A stretch of 23,615 bases of DNA from CAYHZL01 sp964361075. Lineage in GTDB: Bacteria > Bacteroidota > Ignavibacteria > UBA10030 > UBA8401. The notes beneath the pieces are model-generated. The model searched no databases. It had not been told where the DNA came from and was given only the letters and a program-made list of their open reading frames with translations. Shown one piece after another: positions 7,541 through 14,933 of this stretch. A program made the position numbers and the translations under genes. Within the stretch, counting starts at the first letter, position 1; each line of letters opens with the position of its first letter. The stretch spans positions 1 to 23,615 of the forward strand of contig CAYHZL010000032.1 of the NCBI GenBank assembly GCA_964361075.1, read 5' to 3'.

Positions 7541-8779
7541 ATGGCATCCCGATTTCAAATTTTTGTTTGGACGTTATTCGATTTTGCGAACACATCATTT
7601 TCAGTAATGGTTGTTGCGGTCGGATTTTCTCTTTACTTCAAAGAAATTGTTGTCGGTGGCAGCGGGCGCGGTGATTTATTGTGGGGTGTCGCCGTGAGCA
7701 TTTCGATGTTACTGACCGCACTCATTTCTCCGGTGCTCGGCGCGGCAGCAGATTTTTCCAGCAGACGCAAACGCTTTCTTTTCGGATTTACCATTGTTTC
7801 AATTCTCTGCACTGCCCTTCTCTACTTTGTAAAACCAGGAATGATTGTTGAAGGAATGGTATTGTTCATTCTCGCAAACATCGGTTTTGAAGGCGGGTTG
7901 GTTTTTTACGATGCGTTTCTTCCCAACATCACCACCGAACGAAGTTACGGACGTGTTTCCGGTTACGGTTTCGCGATGGGGTATGTCGGTTCACTCGCCA
8001 CACTGCTGATTGCCATGCCGCTGTATGCAAATGGTTTTATTGAATCCAATCAGCATAACATTCGGTTAAGTTTTTTGATTGCAGCAATTATCTTTTTTGT
8101 TTTCTCAGCGCCGCTCTTTATTTTTTTTCGCGATCACAAAAAAAAGTTTGAACATAAACCATCGTACATTCTCGCCGGTATTCAACGAGTCGGTGAAACA
8201 ATCGGTCATCTAAAAAATTACAAAAACACTGCGCGGTTTCTTCTCGCATTCTTTATTTACAATGATGGAATTTTAACGGTAATTTCTTTTTCATCACTCT
8301 TCGCCACACATACGCTTGGCTTTACATTGCAAGAAATACTTCTTCTCTTTGCGTTAGTGCAAGCATCGGGAATAGTTGGTTCATTAGTTTTTGGAGTGAT
8401 TACTGATAAAATTGGTGCGAAGAAAACCATCAACATCAATTTACTTTTGTGGATGGGCATTGTTGCCGGTGCATATTTTGTGCAATCGAAAGAGATGTTT
8501 TATCTTATTGGCATTATTGCAGGAAGTTCACTCGGCGCGTCGCAATCCGCAAGCAGAAGTTTGATGGCGCAATTAACACCGAAAGAACGTGAAGCAGAAT
8601 TTTTTGGATTTTATGATGGGCTATGCGGCAAAGCGTCTGCCGTCGTTGGTACTTTTTTGTTCGGTCTGATTTCTTATATTACAAACGATCAGCGCATCGC
8701 TGTTCTCACCATCGGATTATTTTTTATCATCGGATTTGCTCTCTTGCAAAGTGTGAATGAAGTTGAACGCGCGCGCTAA
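7541..8779 (+). CDS. UMF1/Atg22-like MFS transporter
   Basis: A 412-residue polytopic membrane protein with about twelve predicted helices. The opening RFQIFVWTLFDFANTSFSVM, with the D14-F-A-N17 signature in the first helix, is characteristic of the UMF1 branch of the major facilitator superfamily, related to the yeast vacuolar amino-acid exporter Atg22. The loop after helix 2 carries GAAADFSSRRKRFLF and the second half has GVITDKIGAKKTI, the two MFS cytoplasmic loop motifs. The substrate is unknown in bacteria; small metabolites such as amino acids are only a family-based guess. The ATG at 7541 has no clear Shine-Dalgarno and lies just after an inverted repeat. It is unrelated in detail to the MFS protein at 578-1852. 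Confidence 0.85.
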   Translation: MASRFQIFVWTLFDFANTSFSVMVVAVGFSLYFKEIVVGGSGRGDLLWGVAVSISMLLTALISPVLGAAADFSSRRKRFLFGFTIVSILCTALLYFVKPGMIVEGMVLFILANIGFEGGLVFYDAFLPNITTERSYGRVSGYGFAMGYVGSLATLLIAMPLYANGFIESNQHNIRLSFLIAAIIFFVFSAPLFIFFRDHKKKFEHKPSYILAGIQRVGETIGHLKNYKNTARFLLAFFIYNDGILTVISFSSLFATHTLGFTLQEILLLFALVQASGIVGSLVFGVITDKIGAKKTININLLLWMGIVAGAYFVQSKEMFYLIGIIAGSSLGASQSASRSLMAQLTPKEREAEFFGFYDGLCGKASAVVGTFLFGLISYITNDQRIAVLTIGLFFIIGFALLQSVNEVERAR

Positions 8780-8858
8780 AAGATTATTAAATTAAACGCA
8801 ACTACTTAGCGCAATACAGATTTCAAATGATTTTCTACAGAAACACATTGAACATTAA

Positions 8859-8953
8859 CCACAGATGACACGGAAACATTCGCCGCGGCGAATCACGGAT
8901 TACATTATTTAAATTCTCTGTGTGAATCCGTGTTTTTTCTGTGTCATCTGTGG
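8859..8953. repeat. Inverted repeat enclosing ATTCGCCGCGGCGAAT
   Basis: Perfect 13-nt outer arms CCACAGATGACAC (8859-8871) and complement (8941-8953) enclose a second pairing, CACGGATT with AATCCGTG. They also enclose the perfect 16-nt palindrome ATTCGCCGCGGCGAAT at 8878-8893. The 16-mer breaks the symmetry of the outer repeat, as if inserted into one arm. It fills most of the 212-nt space between two plus-strand genes and could be transcribed as a hairpin. Confidence 0.7.
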
Positions 8954-8991
8954 TGTATGTTTTTTACTCAATCAAATAAACATAGAGTACT

Positions 8992-9414
8992 ATGCACAAC
9001 ATTATTGCTATACTTTCGTTGATCTTTTTTACTTTTGTTCCATACAGTAACAATCAAGTAAAGCTTGAAATTTCAACTTCACAAAAACAATTTAAGCCGG
9101 CTGCACGCGGTGAAATATTATTTCGTTTCACTCCAGTCGAAGGAATTCATATCAATACCGATCCGCCAATCGCAATTGATTTTGAAAAGAATCCGAATAT
9201 AGAATTCATTGGTGTAAGCAACGTAGCAACTGATGAGCATGGTTACGTCAACACAAAAAAGACGCTTGCCTATAAAATCAGAATTAAAAAAGAAACCGGC
9301 GCAGGCACATATACCGTCAAAGGAAAAATTCAATACTTCTTCTGTTCGGAAAAAGACGGCGTATGCAATAAAGCCGATGAAAAAATTGAAGTGAAGATTA
9401 TTGTCGCAAAATAA
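8992..9414 (+). CDS. Secreted DsbD-alpha-like domain protein
   Basis: A 140-residue exported protein. Residues 1 to about 20 form a hydrophobic signal segment with few charges, and the rest is predicted beta-rich. The arrangement matches the N-terminal periplasmic domain of DsbD (the disulphide bond corrector fold). This includes FKPAARGEILFRFTPVEGIH and a late cysteine pair, C118 and C125, in YFFCSEKDGVC. In DsbD that pair receives electrons from the membrane domain and reduces substrates such as DsbC or CcmG. Here the domain stands alone: no DsbD membrane part or C-terminal thioredoxin domain follows. A partner encoded elsewhere would be needed for a redox role. The ATG at 8992 has only a weak ribosome site. 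Most likely periplasmic or lipid-free secreted. Confidence 0.7.
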   Translation: MHNIIAILSLIFFTFVPYSNNQVKLEISTSQKQFKPAARGEILFRFTPVEGIHINTDPPIAIDFEKNPNIEFIGVSNVATDEHGYVNTKKTLAYKIRIKKETGAGTYTVKGKIQYFFCSEKDGVCNKADEKIEVKIIVAK

Positions 9415-9419
9415 ATTAT

Positions 9420-9540
9420 CTCCACAGCAAGCTGCGGAGTATTTGTCATGCCAGCGTACGCTGGTATCCATCTTGTAGATTCCGGCTTTCGCTGGAATGA
9501 CGACGCGAGTCCCGAAGGGATCACTTTGTGACGTCGGGGT
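9420..9540. repeat. Cluster of short palindromes
   Basis: Directly after the DsbD-alpha-like gene comes a hairpin, CTCCACAGC-AA-GCTGCGGAG (9420-9439, one G-U pair). Then follow the perfect palindrome CCAGCGTACGCTGG (9451-9464), a CTTTCGCTGGAATGAC segment that partly repeats it, and the module GTCCCGAAGGGAT (9509-9521). The first hairpin may end transcription of the upstream gene, but only a weak T-run follows. The remainder looks like dispersed intergenic repeat text. Confidence 0.6.
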
Positions 9541-9570
9541 ATTCAACCCAATAGAGAATAAAATTTAGCT

Positions 9571-10293
9571 ATGAAAAAAATATTTTTCTTTTCGGATGTG
9601 CATCTTGGCTTGCACGATAAACAGCGTGAGAAAGAAAAAGAGCGCCGGCTTCTTGCTTTTCTTTCTCACGTCGAAGAACATGGTGAACAATTATTTATCG
9701 TCGGCGATTTATTCGATTACTGGTTTGAATACAAGCATGTTGTCCAGCGCGGCTATCATCATGTTATTTCAAAATTGGCAACACTTGTTGAAAAAGGAAT
9801 TACCATCCATTACATGGCTGGTAATCATGATTTTTGGATTGGAGATTTTTTTTCAAACGATCTTGGCATCACTGTGCACAAAGATCCGTTCGCGATTACA
9901 TTGCGCAATAAAAAATTTTTTTTCCATCATGGAGACGGGCTTGCTTTGCGCGATACCGGTTATCGCATCTTAAAAAAAATCTTACGCAGCAAAATTAATA
10001 TTTTTCTTTACTCTCTCATTCACCCGGATTGGACGGCGCCGATTGCGCATGGCTCTTCGCACACCAGCCGCGAATATACAGGAAATAAAGAGTACGGTGA
10101 AACCGACGGCATGATCATTTTCGCCACCGATAAAATTAAAAATGGATTCGATATTGTTATCATGGGACACCGACACACACCGATGGAACTAAAAATTGAC
10201 AGTGGCGTCTATTTAAATCTTGGCGATTGGATTACGTACAATACCTACGCCGAATTTGACGGCAATGAGATTGTTTTGAAGGAATGGAAATAA
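9571..10293 (+). CDS. lpxH: UDP-2,3-diacylglucosamine diphosphatase
   Basis: A 240-residue metallophosphoesterase that cleaves UDP-2,3-diacylglucosamine to lipid X and UMP, the fourth step of lipid A synthesis, at the inner face of the cytoplasmic membrane. All metal ligands of the family are visible: D9 and H11 in SDVHLG, D46 in VGDLFDYW, N85 with H86 in GNHDFW, H120 in HHGDG, and H200 with H202 in GHRHTP. DYW after the second motif and the LGDW near the end are typical of LpxH, not of LpxI or LpxG. Length is normal. It precedes a class A penicillin-binding protein gene by 85 nt of hairpin-rich leader; two other LPS genes lie close by on the opposite strand. Confidence 0.93.
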   Translation: MKKIFFFSDVHLGLHDKQREKEKERRLLAFLSHVEEHGEQLFIVGDLFDYWFEYKHVVQRGYHHVISKLATLVEKGITIHYMAGNHDFWIGDFFSNDLGITVHKDPFAITLRNKKFFFHHGDGLALRDTGYRILKKILRSKINIFLYSLIHPDWTAPIAHGSSHTSREYTGNKEYGETDGMIIFATDKIKNGFDIVIMGHRHTPMELKIDSGVYLNLGDWITYNTYAEFDGNEIVLKEWK

Positions 10294-10294
10294 T

Positions 10295-10367
10295 TTTTAG
10301 AGTTCTTCTGAATTCTAAAAATCTGAAAAGATCTTGTGGCGCTTTACGCCATCACGTACAGCGTGAT
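10295..10367 (+). promoter_or_regulatory. Tandem hairpins before the PBP gene
   Basis: Three stem-loops fit in the space between lpxH and the penicillin-binding protein start. The first is TTTTTAGAG with TTCTAAAAA at about 10297-10320. The second is TGGCG-CTTTA-CGCCA at 10336-10350, and it is directly followed by ATCACG-TACAG-CGTGAT at 10351-10367. The last ends 11 nt before the ATG at 10379, and no Shine-Dalgarno is visible. They could be an lpxH transcript end, a translation-affecting leader, or simply repeat insertions. The AT-rich first stem lacks a one-sided T-tract. Confidence 0.4.
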
Positions 10368-10378
10368 TGAAAAAAACT

Positions 10379-12703
10379 ATGGCAGATAAAAAACAAAAAC
10401 CGGTTGGAAAAACTACAGCGCCAAAATTCAGTTCCGATGAAATGAAAAAATATTTCACCGATTCCGCATATCGAAAAAAAGTGTTAGCGGAAAGTAAAAC
10501 CTTTTTCAAAAAACACCGCATAAAATTTATTGCCGCTCTTGGCGGTTGGATTGTGCTGATGTTCTTTTACTTCTCGTATGTCGTGTCCGGACTTCCCTCG
10601 CTGGAACAATTGGAAAATCCGAAGCCGGAGCTTGCAACTCGCGTCTATTCAATTGACGGTGAACTGCTGGAAAATTTTTATTTCAAAAACCGCACACATG
10701 TTGCGTACGAAAAAATTCCACAGCATCTTATTGATGCACTCATTTCAACAGAGGACAAAGATTTTTACGACCACTGGGGTGTAACGCCGTGGAGATTTAT
10801 CCGGGCAATGGTAAAAAATGTTTTGTCGCTTCGCCTGCGCGAAGGTGCAAGCACTATTACTCAACAACTTTCCCGCAATCTGTACAATCTGCAACACACA
10901 CGTGAAAATGCGTTTGATAAGATGACGAGAAAATTTCGAGAGTTCATCACTTCCGTACAAATTGAGCGAACATTTACAAAAAAAGAAATCCTCGAAATGT
11001 ATCTCAACATCATTTATCTGGGCAGAAGTGCGTACGGTATTTCCGCTGCCTCCTCAATTTATTTTAATACATCAGCGGAAGAACTTTCTCTTGGTGAAGC
11101 CGCAATGCTGATCGGAATGGCAAAGGGACCCTATTACTATGATCCGATTCGTCATCCGGCGCGTGCCAATACACGACGAGATATTGTGCTTGCTCAAATG
11201 GTGAAGTATGGAAAACTTTCGCAAGAGGAAGCGGATAAAATTAAAGCAGAACCGCTGGAGTTTCGTTTGACTGATGCCGAAGGTTCAGCCGGAGTTGCGC
11301 CGCATTTTTCCGAATACATTCGTCGCCAACTTTTAGAGAAAGCAGAAAAATATAATTTCGATATTTATAGAGACGGGCTGACGGTGTACACCACGCTTGA
11401 CAGCAGAATGCAGCGATATGCAAATCGTGCGGTTGAAGAACATCTCGCGGAAAAACAATTGGAGTTCGACAAAGAATGGAAATGGGAAAATAATTATTCA
11501 ACACTTGCCAAGGCGATAGATAAAACCGCACGAGATGTTTTGCCATATCGGTTAGCGACAACCAAACCGCAACGAGACAGTATCGTGCATGCATTAAAAA
11601 CAGATAAAGCTTTTATTGATTCTGTGAAACGCATTGAACAAAATATCGAAGTTGGTTTCATCGCCCTCGATCCACATACCGGCGGCATTCTCGCAATGGT
11701 TGGCGGAAAAAATTTTCGTTCGTTCAAGTACGGATTAAATCACACAACACAAATTCGCCGCCAGCCCGGTTCCGCATTTAAACCGTTCGTGTACACTGTT
11801 GCCATCGACAATGGATATCCACCGACATACGAAATATCAAATCAACCGGTTACTGTAATGATGGCGGACGGTTCACGATGGACTCCCGGAAATTTTGAAG
11901 GCGATGTTGGCGGTAAATTTACAATCCGCGAAGCGCTGACTGAATCAATTAATCTCATCGCAGTCAAAACAATAATGGAATTGGAAAAACCGGCGCAAGT
12001 GGCAGAGTACGCAAAACGCATGGGCATCAAATCCCCCATCCCTCCGTACGAATCTATTGCGCTCGGCACTGCAGAAGTTACGCCGCTCGAAATTACTTCT
12101 GCCTACGGTGTGTTTGCGAATGAGGGTGTGCTTGTTGATCCGATTAGTATTTTAAAAATTGAAGATAAAGACGGCAACGTCATCGAAGAAAATATTTCGG
12201 AAAAAAAAGAAGTGCTGAGTAAAGAGACCGCGTATCTCATGACTTCGATGATGCAAGATGTTATTGATTATGGAACCGGGCGTCGTGTGCGAAATTATTT
12301 TCATTATCCTGCAGCAGGTAAAACAGGAACAACGCAAGACTACAGCGATGCATGGTTTATTGGCTATACGCCGCAGATTGTTGCAGGCGCGTGGGTAGGA
12401 TTCGATGATCGAGGTGTTGCATTCACAAATGCAGATGGGCAAGGCGGGCGTGCTGCCGCTCCTCTCTGGGGAAGATTTATGCAGTATGTGTACGCCGATA
12501 AAACTATTCCGATTGAAAGAAATTATTTTCAGCAGCCAAATGGAATTGAGCGGGATACAATTTGCACGGAGACAAAAAAATTGGCAACCGAATTTTGCCC
12601 TTCAAAAGAAACAGAAATTTTCAATGTGAAATATCTGCCGCCCACTTGTGATACACATACAAGCGCGCATGCAAAAGAAGAAAGCAATCCCAACCAATTT
12701 TAA
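10379..12703 (+). CDS. mrcA: Class A penicillin-binding protein 1A
   Basis: A 774-residue bifunctional peptidoglycan synthase. A basic cytoplasmic tail is followed by one membrane anchor (about residues 47-69). The GT51 glycosyltransferase domain has catalytic E125 in TEDKDFYDHWG, then GASTITQQLSRN and the second-Glu motif KKEILEMYLN, and polymerises lipid II. The transpeptidase domain has S465-AF-K468, S523-I-N525 and K648-TGT, and cross-links stem peptides. Between them the segment of about 370-430 is a family-typical insert. The C-terminus carries a Cys-containing tail (about 725-760) as in many PBP1A proteins. I chose the ATG at 10379 over an in-frame TTG at 10367, since TTG lies within the leader hairpin. 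It follows lpxH, so wall and lipid A synthesis genes are adjacent. Confidence 0.92.
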   Translation: MADKKQKPVGKTTAPKFSSDEMKKYFTDSAYRKKVLAESKTFFKKHRIKFIAALGGWIVLMFFYFSYVVSGLPSLEQLENPKPELATRVYSIDGELLENFYFKNRTHVAYEKIPQHLIDALISTEDKDFYDHWGVTPWRFIRAMVKNVLSLRLREGASTITQQLSRNLYNLQHTRENAFDKMTRKFREFITSVQIERTFTKKEILEMYLNIIYLGRSAYGISAASSIYFNTSAEELSLGEAAMLIGMAKGPYYYDPIRHPARANTRRDIVLAQMVKYGKLSQEEADKIKAEPLEFRLTDAEGSAGVAPHFSEYIRRQLLEKAEKYNFDIYRDGLTVYTTLDSRMQRYANRAVEEHLAEKQLEFDKEWKWENNYSTLAKAIDKTARDVLPYRLATTKPQRDSIVHALKTDKAFIDSVKRIEQNIEVGFIALDPHTGGILAMVGGKNFRSFKYGLNHTTQIRRQPGSAFKPFVYTVAIDNGYPPTYEISNQPVTVMMADGSRWTPGNFEGDVGGKFTIREALTESINLIAVKTIMELEKPAQVAEYAKRMGIKSPIPPYESIALGTAEVTPLEITSAYGVFANEGVLVDPISILKIEDKDGNVIEENISEKKEVLSKETAYLMTSMMQDVIDYGTGRRVRNYFHYPAAGKTGTTQDYSDAWFIGYTPQIVAGAWVGFDDRGVAFTNADGQGGRAAAPLWGRFMQYVYADKTIPIERNYFQQPNGIERDTICTETKKLATEFCPSKETEIFNVKYLPPTCDTHTSAHAKEESNPNQF

Positions 12704-12733
12704 AATTCAGTATTCAGTTTTTCTCAGCATCGG

Positions 12734-12831
12734 TTACTGATTACTGATTACTGATTACTGATTACTGATTACTGATTACTGATTACTGTTTACTGATTAC
12801 TGTTTACTGTTTACTGTTTACTGTTTACTGA
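12734..12831. repeat. 14-copy heptamer microsatellite
   Basis: Fourteen consecutive 7-nt units of TTACTGA or TTACTGT run without interruption: the first seven are TTACTGA and the later ones are mostly TTACTGT. The array begins 31 nt after the penicillin-binding protein stop and overlaps the end of the minus-strand heptosyltransferase gene, whose stop codon (12811-12813) and last few codons are made of repeat units. The unit length is not a multiple of three, so copy changes shift frame, yet the repeat supplies a stop codon in all three frames. No other feature is visible between the two converging genes. Confidence 0.92.
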
Positions 12832-13851
12832 TCTCACTTTTTCCAACACAACATTCGTTTCAATTTTTTTCATACAATCAAACGTACCAATAGGACATGT
12901 TTTTCCGCCGTGAATTCCGCACGGACGACATTTCAATCCTTGCACTTCAACAACAACATCATGTTTGCCGTACGGTCCAAAACCAAATGCGGGAACAGTG
13001 GCGCCAAAGATTGCAACAACAGGTGTTTTCATTGCAACACCAATATGCAGCGGCGCACTATCATTAGAAACTAACGCCTTGCATCGCCCAATCACTTCCG
13101 CCGACTGCATCAATGATAATTTTCCTGCAGTATTAAAAATATTTTTATGTTTCGCCGCATCTTTAATTGCTGAACATATTTCCTCGTCTTCTTTTCCGCC
13201 AATCAATACAACACTCCATCCATCATCGGCTACATGAATTGCAAGTTCTGCAAAACGTTCTGCAAGCCAGCGCTTTGTATTCCAGACAGATCCGGGAGCG
13301 AGCGCAATCATTTTGTGCTGCTGCAAAATTTCATGTTCGAATAAATATTTATTGACGAAAAGAAAATCCTGTTCCGTTGGAAAAAGTATCGGCAATTCAT
13401 TTTCCTTTAAAACAATTTTAAACGGTGCGAGCAGCGAAAGATTTCGTTCCACTTCATGTCGCTGCGGTTCATAGTGCACTACATGGCTCATCATCATTCT
13501 TCCTGCGCTTGTTGAAAAACCAATGCGCATAGGAATACCGCTTAACAAAACAACACCGGCGCTTCGCAATGAACGATGCGGCACAAATGCAACATCGTAT
13601 TGCTGACTGCGCAACTGTTTAGCAAGCGAAAGAATGCCGCGGATTCCCTGCTGCGTCTTTCGTTTATCATATTCAATAACGCGATGCACCGAAGGATGAT
13701 TGCGCACAAGTTCCGCTGCACGCGGCGTGGTCAGAAAATCAATTTCAGAAAATGGAAACTCTTTTTGTAATACTTGCGCCAACGGCAACGTTAAAATAAC
13801 ATCGCCAAGAAATGCAGTTTGAAAAATTAAAATTTTTTTCGGTCTCTTCAT
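12811..13851 (-). CDS. waaF: GT9 LPS heptosyltransferase (WaaF-like)
   Basis: A 346-residue glycosyltransferase of family 9, which adds ADP-heptose to the inner core of lipopolysaccharide on the cytoplasmic face. The N-terminal Rossmann half opens ILIFQTAFLGDVILTLPL, with the G16-D17 acceptor-side catalytic region. The C-terminal half has APGSVWNTKRW (185-195), VVLIGG (214-219), the donor-binding VSNDSAPLHIGVAM (261-274) and PVVAIFG. A Cys-rich tail (C308, C311, C319, C326) is common in these enzymes. The start overlaps the stop of lpxL as ATGA, indicating translational coupling. The last residues, SVNSKQ, come from the heptamer array, so the C-terminus is evolutionarily unstable. WaaF versus another heptosyltransferase (WaaC or RfaQ type) cannot be settled here. 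Confidence 0.85.
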   Translation of the reverse strand: MKRPKKILIFQTAFLGDVILTLPLAQVLQKEFPFSEIDFLTTPRAAELVRNHPSVHRVIEYDKRKTQQGIRGILSLAKQLRSQQYDVAFVPHRSLRSAGVVLLSGIPMRIGFSTSAGRMMMSHVVHYEPQRHEVERNLSLLAPFKIVLKENELPILFPTEQDFLFVNKYLFEHEILQQHKMIALAPGSVWNTKRWLAERFAELAIHVADDGWSVVLIGGKEDEEICSAIKDAAKHKNIFNTAGKLSLMQSAEVIGRCKALVSNDSAPLHIGVAMKTPVVAIFGATVPAFGFGPYGKHDVVVEVQGLKCRPCGIHGGKTCPIGTFDCMKKIETNVVLEKVRSVNSKQ

Positions 13852-14771
13852 TTTTTATGGCGCCTTGGCGCCACGTGATTGTTCATACTCGCTGCCTTGT
13901 CGGCATGTTTCCACCGTTTGTGCATCCACAGCCATTGCTCCGGAAAACGGCGCACATATTCTTCCATCATTGCAACATGGCGTTCTGTAATTTTCTGAAT
14001 TTTTTCTTCGTCGGTTCCTGTAATATCTTCGATGACAATTCTTTTCAACTCAGTGATAAATTTTCCGTCAGGTTGACGAATAATTGAGGACATCATCATC
14101 GGCGCACCTGTGCGAACTGCGAACACTGCCGGACCCTGATGAGTTGAAACAAGCCTGCCGAAATAATTCACATAAATTCCACTTTCAGGTCCGCTCTGGT
14201 CTACCAACATGCCGACAACTTTATTGTTTTGAATTGCTCGAAAAATTTCACGCGGCGCACGTTCCATTACAATCATAATGTTGTCGAATTTTTCCCGCAT
14301 CGAAGTCATGAACGCATCTACTAACGGATTGCGTTGCCGTTGCACGATAATCGTAATGGGATGTCCGCCGATAAGCCCGACCGAAAGTGAACCCAACTCC
14401 CAGCTTCCAAAGTGCCCGCCGACAGCAATCAAACCTTTACCTTCTGATAACAATGAGTCAATAATTTGTGCATTAGGAATTGTTACAAGTTCGCGCAGTC
14501 GCTCTTCGGTAATTTTTGAAAGCCAAAGTATTTCCATAAATGTGCAAAAGATACTTTTGTAATTTTCTTTTGCAAGCGCGGTAATTTCGTTCCGCGATTT
14601 TTTAGGAAACGCATGAGTTAGATTTTCAAACACAAGTGCTTTGCGAATTGGAATGACATGAAAAACAAACAGACCAAACCCTCTTCCGAATGCTTGCACA
14701 CACGAGAGTGGAAAAAGTTGAGTGAAGAACACGCCAATGCGAAAGAAAAAATACTCGATATAATTTTTCAT
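13848..14771 (-). CDS. lpxL: Lipid A acyltransferase, LpxL/HtrB family
   Basis: A 307-residue membrane-anchored lysophospholipid acyltransferase-type enzyme that adds a secondary acyl chain to lipid A precursors at the inner membrane. A hydrophobic N-terminus (about 5-42) is the membrane anchor. The catalytic HX4(D/E) motif is H120-FGSWE125, preceded by GKGLIAVGG. Downstream are VGMLVDQS with YVNYFGR, and the C-terminal signature RRFPEQWLWMHKRWK typical of the family. Which acyl chain it adds (lauroyl, myristoyl or other) is not predictable. It is the first gene of a two-gene minus-strand unit with the heptosyltransferase, 4-nt overlap. The last codons contain a perfect GC-rich hairpin, TGGCGCC-TT-GGCGCCA (13858-13873). 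Confidence 0.9.
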   Translation of the reverse strand: MKNYIEYFFFRIGVFFTQLFPLSCVQAFGRGFGLFVFHVIPIRKALVFENLTHAFPKKSRNEITALAKENYKSIFCTFMEILWLSKITEERLRELVTIPNAQIIDSLLSEGKGLIAVGGHFGSWELGSLSVGLIGGHPITIIVQRQRNPLVDAFMTSMREKFDNIMIVMERAPREIFRAIQNNKVVGMLVDQSGPESGIYVNYFGRLVSTHQGPAVFAVRTGAPMMMSSIIRQPDGKFITELKRIVIEDITGTDEEKIQKITERHVAMMEEYVRRFPEQWLWMHKRWKHADKAASMNNHVAPRRHKK

Positions 14772-14810
14772 AACCTGAATAGTTGAACCTTAAAAAGTTT
14801 TATTTACAAA

Positions 14811-14889
14811 GTGATGCCATGAGTTTGTTTATCAAGAACGTGAAAATTTGAATTATTTCTGAATCATTGTATTACACTCATGGCATCAC
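14811..14889. repeat. Inverted repeat, ATGCCATGAGT family, copy A
   Basis: Perfect 14-nt arms GTGATGCCATGAGT (14811-14824) and complement (14876-14889) flank an AT-rich 51-nt middle. It sits in the 162-nt space between lpxL and the GAF-GAF phosphatase gene, downstream of the latter's stop and upstream of lpxL. A second copy with nearly the same ends is at 17545-17651. The terminal inverted repeats and small size resemble a MITE. I see no clear target-site duplication. Confidence 0.7.
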
Positions 14890-14933
14890 TCGCATTTGTT
14901 AAGGGCGCTGCTAAATACTATTTTTCAGAAAAC

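Noticed and set aside
8859..8953. Inverted repeat as an intrinsic terminator
   Set aside because: The arms are far apart, the stem is interrupted, and no T-tract follows.
10367..10378. TTG start for the penicillin-binding protein
   Set aside because: The TTG lies at the base of a hairpin and adds only MKKT; the ATG at 10379 is more plausible.
12734..12831. Array of short repeats as a CRISPR
   Set aside because: The units are 7 nt, directly adjacent and have no spacers.
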